From NCBI RefSeq assembly GCF_029783845.1, contig NZ_LWID01000001.1, positions 1,240,001 through 1,304,000 on the forward strand: a stretch of DNA of 64,000 nt. The letters run 5' to 3'. The DNA is from Volucribacter amazonae (GTDB lineage Bacteria > Pseudomonadota > Gammaproteobacteria > Enterobacterales > Pasteurellaceae). The first letter of the stretch is position 1, and each line of letters starts with the position of its first letter. A model generated the notes under the pieces. The model was not told the DNA's origin. It saw nothing but the letters and a program-made list of their open reading frames with translations, and made no database searches. The position numbers and the translations under genes are program-made. Of the stretch, positions 16,083 to 23,545 are shown piece after piece.

Positions 16083-17513
16083 CTATGCCACTTGACTAAT
16101 GCGTAAATTATCAATGGTAAAGTGCGGTGCTTTTTGCGCCTGTTTTTGCTCGCCAAACCAAGCCAGTTGCTGATGTAACTGCACGACTTCGCCAATCACA
16201 ATTAAAGCAGGGGTTGGCACTTGCTCACTGAGTTCCGCTAACTGTTGTAACTCGCCAATTAAGGTTTGCTGACTAAGTTGAGTACCTTGGCTAATTATCG
16301 CCACTGGGGTGGTGGCGGCTCGTCCAAATTGGATTAATTTGTCGGCAATGTCTTTGGCTTTAATTGTCCCCATATAAATCACCAGGGTTTGTTGCGAACG
16401 AGCAAGGCTTTGCCATTCTAGTTGTTCTGCCTGATCTTTGCGGTGTCCTGTTACGAAAATCGCACTTTGTGCATAATCTCGGTGAGTTAATGGGATACCT
16501 GCATAAGCGGTTGCCCCAATGCCAGCGGTAATGCCCGGCACAACGGCAAAAGGAATATTTTCTGCTTTTAATGCCTCTAATTCTTCGCCACCACGCCCAA
16601 ACACAAAGGGATCGCCACCTTTTAGCCGTACCACACGTTTTCCTTGTTGAGCATATTGCACCAATAATTGGTTAATTTTCTGCTGGCTGGTTTGCTCGCC
16701 TTTGCCTCGCTTGCCCACAAATACCAAATCCGCATCACGTCTAACTAACTCCAATACTTCTTTGGATACTAAGGCATCGTATAGCACCACGTCCGCTTGC
16801 TGAATTTCCTGCAAGCCTTTTAAGGTTAATAACCCAGCATCGCCAGGACCTGCCCCCACCAAAGACACAAAACCGCCTTGATAATCTTGTTCAAGCTGTT
16901 GTGCCAGTTCCTGCTCCGCTTGGGCTAATTGTTGATTGGTTACTAACTGGGCAAACTTGCCATTAAATAATTGCTCCCAAAAACGTCTTCTTGCGGTTAA
17001 GCCTTTGATTTTTTGTTTAATTTTATCTCGCCAACGTCCTGCAATGGTTGCCATTGTGCCGAGATGCTGTGGCAATAACGCCTCTAATTTTTCGCGTAAT
17101 AAACGGGCTAATACAGGGGCTGTTCCGCCACTGGAAATCGCAATTTGAATGGGATTGCGATCAATAATGGACGGAAAAATAAAATTACAATGGGGCTGGT
17201 CATCAACGGTATTAATCAATTTATGTTGTTGCTGAGCAATATGGTAAACCCGTTGATTAAACTCGCTATCATTGGTGGCACAAATAATTAAAAAAACTGA
17301 CCGCACTTGTTCCGCATTAAAGGTTTTAGCCAGCCAAATCACTTTGCCTTGCGCCACCAACTCATTTAATTTAGCGGATAATTTGGGGGCAACTAGGCGA
17401 ATTTCAGCGTTGGCTTTAAGTAATAAAGACACTTTGCGTGTCGCCACTGAACCGCCACCAATCACCAACACAGGGCGATGATTTAGATCGGCAAAAATCG
17501 GAAAATAATTCAT
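16083..17513 (-). CDS. cysG: Siroheme synthase CysG (methyltransferase, dehydrogenase, ferrochelatase)
   Basis: CysG makes siroheme, the cofactor of CysI, from uroporphyrinogen III. The 476-residue protein joins an N-terminal CysG(B) dehydrogenase/ferrochelatase domain (VLVIGGGSVATRK, residues 15-27; TVDDQPHCNFIFPS) to a C-terminal SAM uroporphyrinogen methyltransferase (LVGAGPGDAGLLT near 220, RLKGGDPFVFGRGGEE, VVPGITAG). This is the full fused architecture of enterobacterial CysG. It lies between sbp and cysH on the same strand with short gaps, so cofactor supply is co-expressed with sulfate reduction. Confidence 0.96.
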   Translation of the reverse strand: MNYFPIFADLNHRPVLVIGGGSVATRKVSLLLKANAEIRLVAPKLSAKLNELVAQGKVIWLAKTFNAEQVRSVFLIICATNDSEFNQRVYHIAQQQHKLINTVDDQPHCNFIFPSIIDRNPIQIAISSGGTAPVLARLLREKLEALLPQHLGTMATIAGRWRDKIKQKIKGLTARRRFWEQLFNGKFAQLVTNQQLAQAEQELAQQLEQDYQGGFVSLVGAGPGDAGLLTLKGLQEIQQADVVLYDALVSKEVLELVRRDADLVFVGKRGKGEQTSQQKINQLLVQYAQQGKRVVRLKGGDPFVFGRGGEELEALKAENIPFAVVPGITAGIGATAYAGIPLTHRDYAQSAIFVTGHRKDQAEQLEWQSLARSQQTLVIYMGTIKAKDIADKLIQFGRAATTPVAIISQGTQLSQQTLIGELQQLAELSEQVPTPALIVIGEVVQLHQQLAWFGEQKQAQKAPHFTIDNLRISQVA

Positions 17514-17536
17514 TTTTCACTCCACAAAGACAAAAA

Positions 17537-18556
17537 TTACCGCGTTTTTTCTGCTTGAGCGGCAATATATAAACGATCAAATAACCCATTATCGGCAAAA
17601 TGCTCAGCATTAATTTGTTGCCAGCTGCCAAAGGTTTGATTGGCATCAAGTTGTTCAATGGCAGGAAAACTGGCTTGATATTGTTTCGCCACTTGTTGAT
17701 CCACTGGGCGAAAATAATGCTTGGCAGCCAACTGTTGTGCCGCTGGCGACCAAAGGGTCTGCAAATATTGTTGAGCATAATGGGCGGTATGATTATGCTG
17801 GGTATTTTTTACCACTTCCGCCACAAATACTGGGGTATAAAGGGTTAAACTTGGATAGACTAAATCAAAACTGTCGCCAATGGCTTTGCTTGCTAATGCA
17901 GCTTCATTTTCAGGGGCAATTAAAACATCGCCCATTTGTCGCTGAGTAAAGCTAATGGTTGCCCCTCTTGCGCCCGCCTCTAAAATCGGCACATTGGCTA
18001 GCACTTGTTGTAAAAATTGCTGTTGTTGAGGAGCATCGGCAAAGTGGCGTTGGGCATAAGCTAAAAGTGTCAAATAAGCAAAGCGTCCATTGGCAGAGGT
18101 TTTTGGATTAGGCAAAATTACCTTTACATCAGGTCTGGCTAAGTCCGACCAATCTTGAATGTGCTTTGGGTTGCCTTTTTTAACCAGTAGCACCATTACA
18201 CTGCCAAAAGGCGAGGCATTATTGGGATATTGTTGTTGCCAATCTGTGGCGACCAAGCCTTTATTCACTAAAATATCAATATCGCTACTTTGGGTGAGAG
18301 TAACCACATCAGCAGGTAAGCCACTTGCCACCGCAATGGCTTGTTTACTGGCTCCGCCGTGTGATTGCGAAATGCTAAGTTGATCTTGTAAGCCTGTTTG
18401 TTGTAAAAACCAAGGGTTGTAATCTTGGTAAAAATCACGAATCACATCATAAGCCACGTTGAGTAAGACGGTTTTATGGTTGGGCTTATGGCTTAGGGTA
18501 AAGGCAATAAGAGCAATCAAAATGATCAAACATACTGCAGATAAATATTTTTTCAT
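17537..18556 (-). CDS. sbp: Sulfate/thiosulfate ABC transporter periplasmic binding protein (Sbp/CysP family)
   Basis: A periplasmic solute-binding protein that feeds sulfate or thiosulfate to the CysTWA transporter. The 339-residue product starts with a signal sequence (MKKYLSAVCLIILIALIAFT) and has the family motifs NVAYDVIRDFYQDYN, SHGGASKQAIAV and GLPADVVTLTQSSDID, with sulfate-ligand-type serine and glycine clusters. Whether it prefers sulfate (Sbp) or thiosulfate (CysP) cannot be told. Unusually it heads the minus-strand biosynthetic cluster while the permease and ATPase genes are on the plus strand after a 726-bp gap. That gap holds an uptake signal, repeat copy B and both promoters. 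Confidence 0.9.
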   Translation of the reverse strand: MKKYLSAVCLIILIALIAFTLSHKPNHKTVLLNVAYDVIRDFYQDYNPWFLQQTGLQDQLSISQSHGGASKQAIAVASGLPADVVTLTQSSDIDILVNKGLVATDWQQQYPNNASPFGSVMVLLVKKGNPKHIQDWSDLARPDVKVILPNPKTSANGRFAYLTLLAYAQRHFADAPQQQQFLQQVLANVPILEAGARGATISFTQRQMGDVLIAPENEAALASKAIGDSFDLVYPSLTLYTPVFVAEVVKNTQHNHTAHYAQQYLQTLWSPAAQQLAAKHYFRPVDQQVAKQYQASFPAIEQLDANQTFGSWQQINAEHFADNGLFDRLYIAAQAEKTR

Positions 18557-18678
18557 TGTTTGCTCCTAGTTTGTTGGTTTTGGTTTACTAACGCAAGTGC
18601 GGTTGTTTTTTCATTTATTTTTGTTTTTGCCAATGCTTTTTATTGTTGGCGATTTACTTTTCTTTTTCTGTATTTGCT

Positions 18679-19010
18679 AACGGTTTTCGCCGTTGGCGAC
18701 TTACTTTCTTTGCTTGCACAAAGAAAGTAAGCAAAGAAATGCACCCCTAGAAAAACCTTAATCTTCACTTCGGCAAGAACCATTACGACTTATTTCTGAA
18801 CTTGCCTTGCTTTGCAAGGCTTCGGACAACAGAAATAAGTCTATGGTTCTAAGCCTTGTTCAGCGGTTTTTAAGGGGAAAGGGAGCTTTATTCCCTTTTC
18901 TCTTAGTTTTATTAATCAAAGTGCGGTTAGTTTTTTATTTATTTTTTACCGTCAATATAAACTTTCTTTACACGAGTAAAGAAAGTAGGTCGCCAACGGC
19001 GAAATCCGTT
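18679..19010. repeat. Hairpin-rich composite repeat, copy B
   Basis: It lies in the divergent sbp-cysT region. This is the cleanest copy for its ends: the left end (AACGGTTTTCGCCGTTGG, CGACTTACTTTCTTTG) and the right end (AAAGAAAGTAGGTCGCC, AACGGCGAAATCCGTT) are inverted over more than 30 bases. It carries module 1 with the same nested stems as copy A, and an uptake signal at 18919-18927. From 19011 to 19282 the sequence is AT-rich and must hold the cysT promoter; no confident hexamers were found. Confidence 0.8.
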
Positions 19011-19282
19011 ATTTAATAATTTTCTAAGAAATAAATAACATTCAAAATGTTTTCCTAATTCACTTGCCCTAAATTTATAAGTGAAAATCCCCCATTAAAG
19101 AAATAATTAAAAAGCATTTATTATTCAATTTTGAAATAAACAAAGATCAATAAGATTAATTCTTATAACTAAAACAGATAAAAAATAATTTTATGTTCTT
19201 TGCAAGTTGGAAAAATATTCGGCAAAGTTAGCCTTATTTTTTCGTCTATTTCATCTATGTGGTTTTAATTCGTGGGGGTTCT

Positions 19283-20140
19283 GTGGCGGTAATAAAAAAG
19301 AATAACTGGCGAATAAGTCAATTTTCAGTGTTACCCGGCTTTAAATGCGGGCTAACTGTTACCTTATTATGGCTAGCTTCAATGGTGATTTTGCCGTTGG
19401 TTTTATTGATCCTCTCCGTCCAACAAATGCACTGGAATGATTTCGTGCAAACCATTACGAGCCAACGTGTGATAGCCTCTGTCTTACTCTCGTTTAAAAT
19501 GGCAGCTATCGCCACATTGGTGAACATTTTATTCGGCTTATTATTGGCTTGGGTACTGGTGCGTTATGATTTTTATGGCAAAAAACTATTGAACGCCTTA
19601 ATTGATTTACCCTTTGCCCTACCCACCGCAGTGGCAGGCATTGCCCTCGCCACCCTTTATGCCCCAACAGGTTTATTTGGACAAGCCCTTGCCCATTTGG
19701 GGATTCAAGTGGCTTATACCCCCGCTGGCATCACAATGGCATTGATTTTTGTCAGCTTACCTTTTGTGGTGCGTGCCATTCAACCTGTATTAGCCAACTT
19801 TGATCCAAGTTATGAAGAGGCAGCCGCCATTTTAGGGGCATCAAAATGCACCACCTTACGCAAAGTGATTTTACCTAGCCTTTTACCTGCCATTATTGGT
19901 GGAGCAGGTATGGGCTTTGCTCGTTGTCTAGGCGAATATGGCTCAGTGATTTTTATTGCAGGCAATGTACCGTTAGTGTCCGAAATTGCTCCCTTGATTA
20001 TTATGTCTAAATTAGATTTATATGACGTACAGGGTGCGTCCGCCATTGCTCTATTAATGTTATCCATTTCCTTTGTATTAATTTTGCTGATGAATATTGC
20101 TCAATGGTCAGTGAGCAAAAAAATGCAACCGAAAGCCTAA
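19283..20140 (+). CDS. cysT: Sulfate/thiosulfate ABC transporter permease CysT (CysU)
   Basis: An inner-membrane permease that pairs with CysW for sulfate or thiosulfate import. About 285 residues, with six expected membrane segments (the first being LLWLASMVILPLVLLIL). The cytoplasmic EAA loop reads YEEAAAILGASKCTTLRKVILPSLLP. The start is uncertain: the frame has no early ATG. GTG at 19283 has a G-rich ribosome site (GGGGGT) 4-5 bp upstream and gives a length close to E. coli CysU; GTG at 19259 is the alternative. cysW follows 12 bp downstream. Confidence 0.9.
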   Translation: MAVIKKNNWRISQFSVLPGFKCGLTVTLLWLASMVILPLVLLILSVQQMHWNDFVQTITSQRVIASVLLSFKMAAIATLVNILFGLLLAWVLVRYDFYGKKLLNALIDLPFALPTAVAGIALATLYAPTGLFGQALAHLGIQVAYTPAGITMALIFVSLPFVVRAIQPVLANFDPSYEEAAAILGASKCTTLRKVILPSLLPAIIGGAGMGFARCLGEYGSVIFIAGNVPLVSEIAPLIIMSKLDLYDVQGASAIALLMLSISFVLILLMNIAQWSVSKKMQPKA

Positions 20141-20152
20141 AAGGACGAAAAA

Positions 20153-20986
20153 ATGTCTAAAAAATCATTAACTTGGCAACAAATTAGCTTAATTTTATTC
20201 GCTCTCGCTTTCTTTTTTATTATTATTTTAATGCCATTGCTGACTATCTTTTATGCCGCATTAGCGGAAGGCTGGCAACAATTTTGGTTGGCATTGAATG
20301 ATGAAGAAAGCCTGGCTGCCATTTATTTAACTTTAAAAGTGGCATTGATTACCTTACCGATTAATTTGGTGCTGGGGATTATTATTGCTTGGACTATTGC
20401 TTACTTTAACTTTAAAGGCAAAAGCGTACTCACCGCTATATTAGACTTGCCTTTTTCTATTTCGCCCGTGGTGGTAGGCTTAATGTTCCTGCTACTATTT
20501 GGTTTAGACGGTTTGTTCGGTGCTTGGTTACAGGATCAAAATATTCGTGTGATTTTTGCTTTACCGGGCATTGTGTTAGCCACCTTATTTGTTACTTTTC
20601 CGCTTATTGCCAAATCGCTGATCCCCTCAATGACCGCTCAAGGAAACAGCGAGGAACAAGCAGGCTTAATTCTTGGTGCATCGCCTTGGCAACTGTTTTA
20701 TAAAATTACCTTACCTAAAATAAAATGGCCGCTGATTTATGGGGTTATTTTGAGTAATGCACGAGCAATGGGGGAATTTGGGGCGGTTAGTGTGGTATCA
20801 GGACATATTCGTGGCTTAACCAATACCATTCCGTTGTATGTGGAGATTACTTATAATGAATATCAGTTTATCGCCGCCTTTGCTTGCGCTAGTTTATTGG
20901 CATTATTAGCGATTTTGACATTGGTAGTGCAACAAGTGGTAATGTTTATTCAACAGCGAAAATTAGCGAAGGTAAGTCGCCAGTAA
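20153..20986 (+). CDS. cysW: Sulfate/thiosulfate ABC transporter permease CysW
   Basis: The second permease of the sulfate importer, 277 residues. It has a first membrane segment at about residues 10-35, LPFSISPVVVGLMFLLLFG in the middle, and the EAA-type loop EEQAGLILGASPWQLFYKITLPKI. The sequence ARAMGEFGAVSVVSGHIRG is typical of CysW. An AAGGACG ribosome site precedes its ATG. The ATPase gene cysA does not follow directly: about 1.2 kb of tandem repeats and an acetyltransferase gene lie between. Confidence 0.94.
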   Translation: MSKKSLTWQQISLILFALAFFFIIILMPLLTIFYAALAEGWQQFWLALNDEESLAAIYLTLKVALITLPINLVLGIIIAWTIAYFNFKGKSVLTAILDLPFSISPVVVGLMFLLLFGLDGLFGAWLQDQNIRVIFALPGIVLATLFVTFPLIAKSLIPSMTAQGNSEEQAGLILGASPWQLFYKITLPKIKWPLIYGVILSNARAMGEFGAVSVVSGHIRGLTNTIPLYVEITYNEYQFIAAFACASLLALLAILTLVVQQVVMFIQQRKLAKVSRQ

Positions 20987-21025
20987 TAAAAAATATTGGT
21001 AAAAACAGAAAAAATAAATGAAAAA

Positions 21026-21266
21026 CTGACCGCACTTTGGTTAATAAAACTAAGAGAAAAGGGAATAATGCCCCCTTTCCCCTTAAAAACCGCTGAACAA
21101 GGCTTAGAACCATAGACTTATTTCTGTTGTCCGAAGCCTTGCAGTTCAGAAATAAGTCGTAATGGTTCTTGCCGAAGTGAAGATTAAGGTTTTTCTAGGG
21201 GGGCATTTCTTTGCTTACTTTCTTTGTGCAAGCAAAGAAAGTCAGTCGCCAACGGCGAAATCCGTT
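21026..21266. repeat. Hairpin-rich composite repeat, copy C (inverted relative to A and B)
   Basis: It carries module 1 in reverse orientation and the AACGGCGAAATCCGTT end, plus an uptake signal at 21029-21037. About 12 bases of the hairpin tip are missing compared with the other copies (CTTGCAGTTCAG instead of the GCAAAGCAAGGC form), so only the loop region is lost and the stems stay intact. It starts 40 bp after the cysW stop. Confidence 0.8.
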
Positions 21267-21339
21267 AGCAAATACAAAGAAAGAAAAATAAATCGCCAAC
21301 AATAAAAAGCATTGGCGAAAACGAAAAATAAATAAAAAA

Positions 21340-21590
21340 CTAACCGCACTTTGGTTAATAAAACTAAGAGAAAAGGGAATAATGCCCCTTTCCCCTTAAA
21401 AACCGCTGAACAAGGCTTAGAACCATAGACTTATTTCTGTTGTCCGAAGCCTTGCAAAGCAAGGCAAGTTCAGAAATAAGTCGTAATGGTTCTTGCCGAA
21501 GTGAAGATTAAGGTTTTTCTAGGGGGGCATTTCTTTGCTTACTTTCTTTGTGCAAGCAAAGAAAGTCAGTCGCCAACGGCGAAATTCGTT
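21340..21590. repeat. Hairpin-rich composite repeat, copy D (tandem duplicate of C)
   Basis: It has the same orientation as copy C and almost the same sequence, including an uptake signal (21343-21351) at the same place. With flanks the repeat unit is about 320 bp, and a third partial flank with another uptake signal at 21667 follows. This points to tandem duplication of one inserted copy. Hairpin tip bases missing from C are present here. Confidence 0.8.
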
Positions 21591-21705
21591 AGCAAATACA
21601 AAGAAAGAAAAACAAATCGCCAACAATAAAAAATATTGGCAAAAATAAAAAATAAATAAAAAAACAACCGCACTTTTAAACAAACAGTATAAAAAGAGGA
21701 ACAAA

Positions 21706-22137
21706 ATGGAATGGCAAATAAAACACTTTAACCAACTTTCAACCCACCAATTAGTGGAAATCTATAAACAACGCGTGGCAGTTTTTGTAGTTGAGCAACA
21801 TTGTGCTTATCAAGAAATTGATGACCAAGACCTCCTTGCTTGGCATTTGTTCTGCACAGATCAATCCTCCGCCATTACAGCCTATTGCCGTATTATTCCT
21901 AAGGAAAATAAAATCTATATCGGCAGAATTCTTGTAAGCCAACAGGCACGAGGCACAGGGCTTGCCAAACAATTAATGCAACAAGCTCTGCAATTTATTG
22001 CACAACAATGGCAAGGTATCCCTATCGCCCTACAAGCCCAAGCCTACTTACAGGATTTTTACCAATCCTTTGGCTTTAAACCTATTTCCGCTATTTATTT
22101 GGAAGATGGGATTGAACATTTAGATATGCTGAAATAA
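21706..22137 (+). CDS. elaA: GNAT-family N-acetyltransferase, ElaA type
   Basis: A 143-residue GNAT acetyltransferase closest in layout to E. coli ElaA (MEWQIKHFNQLSTHQLVEIY, then QRVAVFVVEQHCAYQEIDDQD). The acetyl-CoA loop is RILVSQQARGTGLAKQLM at about residues 85-101. The natural acceptor is not known for this group. AGAGGAAC precedes the ATG. It sits between the cysTW repeats and cysA, with cysA 23 bp downstream, so it may be co-transcribed with cysA; nothing links it to sulfate metabolism otherwise. Confidence 0.88.
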   Translation: MEWQIKHFNQLSTHQLVEIYKQRVAVFVVEQHCAYQEIDDQDLLAWHLFCTDQSSAITAYCRIIPKENKIYIGRILVSQQARGTGLAKQLMQQALQFIAQQWQGIPIALQAQAYLQDFYQSFGFKPISAIYLEDGIEHLDMLK

Positions 22138-22160
22138 GCCATAACCGTGAGGAAAACACA

Positions 22161-23228
22161 ATGTCCATAAAAATCACCCAACTGGAAAAATATTTTGGCA
22201 ATTTTCACGCCCTAAAAAATATCAACCTACAATTTGATCAAAATAAACTCACTGCCTTGCTCGGCCCGAGTGGCTGTGGCAAAACCACCTTATTACGCAT
22301 TATTGCAGGGCTTGAGTTCGCTGATAGTGGGCAAATTTGGTTTGGCGATAAAGAGGTTACCCAACTTTCTGCCGCTAAACGTGGGGTAGGCTTTGTGTTT
22401 CAACATTATGCCTTGTTTCAAAATATGACCGTCTTTGACAATGTTGCTTTTGGTTTACAAGTAAAGCCTCGCCGAGAACGCCTGCCGAAAGAGCAAATTG
22501 AGCAACAAGTAATGGATCTATTACGCCTTGTCAAACTGGATTGGCTGGCGCAATCTTACCCCAACCAACTATCAGGCGGACAACGACAAAGGGTGGCATT
22601 GGCACGTTCTTTGGCGGTACAGCCCAACGTCTTGTTATTAGATGAACCCTTTGGGGCATTAGATGCACAAGTGCGTAAAGAACTTCGCCGTTGGCTACGA
22701 GATTTGCATCAACAATTAAATGTAACTAGCATTTTTGTTACCCACGATCAAGATGAAGCCCTTGATGTTTCCGACCGTATCGTGGTGATGAACAAAGGGC
22801 AAGTAGAACAAATTGACGATCCTAGCCAAATTTATTATGCCCCTCAAACCCCTTTCGTTACTCAATTTGTGGGCGATGTGAATGTGTTTCACGGGCATAT
22901 TGAGCAAGGCAATCTTATTGTGGGCGAATTTTCCCATAAGTTAAATCAACAACACCCTAACCAAGGGGATAGTGCCACCACTGCCTATATCCGCCCCTAT
23001 GAACTTACCCTTTCTCGCCAGTCAACAAATGCGTTAGCCTCTGGCAAAATTACCCATATCAACGCTATCGGCTTTATTGTCAGAATTGAAATCGCCAGCC
23101 CACAAAGTGAACAACCCATTGAGGTTATTCTTACCAAAGATAACTATCAACAAGCACAATATAAAGTGGCGGAACAGGTTTATTTAGTGCCAGATCGGTT
23201 AAATTTATTCCAGCAGATGAATATTTAA
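22161..23228 (+). CDS. cysA: Sulfate/thiosulfate ABC transporter ATP-binding protein CysA
   Basis: The ATPase that powers CysTW. The 355-residue protein has Walker A GPSGCGKTT (about residue 34), a Q loop in FVFQHYALF, signature LSGGQRQRVALARSLA, Walker B VLLLDEPFGALD and the H-loop FVTHDQDEA, then a C-terminal TOBE-like domain with TTAYIRPYELTLSR. Length is near E. coli CysA (365 aa). GAGG precedes the ATG. A hairpin terminator follows at 23249. It is the last gene of the sulfate block. Confidence 0.95.
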   Translation: MSIKITQLEKYFGNFHALKNINLQFDQNKLTALLGPSGCGKTTLLRIIAGLEFADSGQIWFGDKEVTQLSAAKRGVGFVFQHYALFQNMTVFDNVAFGLQVKPRRERLPKEQIEQQVMDLLRLVKLDWLAQSYPNQLSGGQRQRVALARSLAVQPNVLLLDEPFGALDAQVRKELRRWLRDLHQQLNVTSIFVTHDQDEALDVSDRIVVMNKGQVEQIDDPSQIYYAPQTPFVTQFVGDVNVFHGHIEQGNLIVGEFSHKLNQQHPNQGDSATTAYIRPYELTLSRQSTNALASGKITHINAIGFIVRIEIASPQSEQPIEVILTKDNYQQAQYKVAEQVYLVPDRLNLFQQMNI

Positions 23229-23248
23229 CGGAAATATTTAACAGAATG

Positions 23249-23274
23249 AGGCGATAATTAAATTATTGCCTTTT
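23249..23274 (+). terminator. Intrinsic terminator after cysA
   Basis: AGGCGATAAT (23249-23258) pairs with ATTATTGCCT (23262-23271), with one G-T wobble and a 3-base loop, followed by TTTTC. Confidence 0.7.
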
Positions 23275-23296
23275 CATATTATTTGGGGATTAAGAT

Positions 23297-23333
23297 GTAC
23301 CAACCTGTATCATTTTAAAGTGGAACGACTATA
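23297..23333. repeat. Correia-like element, right-end remnant
   Basis: GTACCAACCTGTATC and ATTTTAAAGTGG plus AACGACTATA match the right third of the full elements at 40528 and 54676. The left part is absent. An uptake signal (23338-23346) follows directly. Confidence 0.65.
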
Positions 23334-23423
23334 TATTAAGTGCGGTGTATTTCTACAAAATTTAGCTACTACATTTGCTGTAAAATTCGTTATTCTCAGC
23401 TTCTCAATTTGTTTATAAAAATC

Positions 23424-23437
23424 TTGATCTAGATCAA
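23424..23437 (+). promoter_or_regulatory. FNR box upstream of adhE
   Basis: TTGAT-CTAG-ATCAA is an exact match to the FNR consensus TTGAT-N4-ATCAA. A TAGTAT hexamer at 23463-23468 would place transcription start about 43 bp from the site centre, the class II activation distance. This predicts anaerobic induction of adhE. Confidence 0.75.
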
Positions 23438-23545
23438 GACTTATTCTAACTAATCACTAAAATAGTATTTATCTCTAACACCAAATAGGTATAATTTTTC
23501 CCAGTAAAATAATTTAAAAATTAAACAACTTTAGGAGAAATTACT

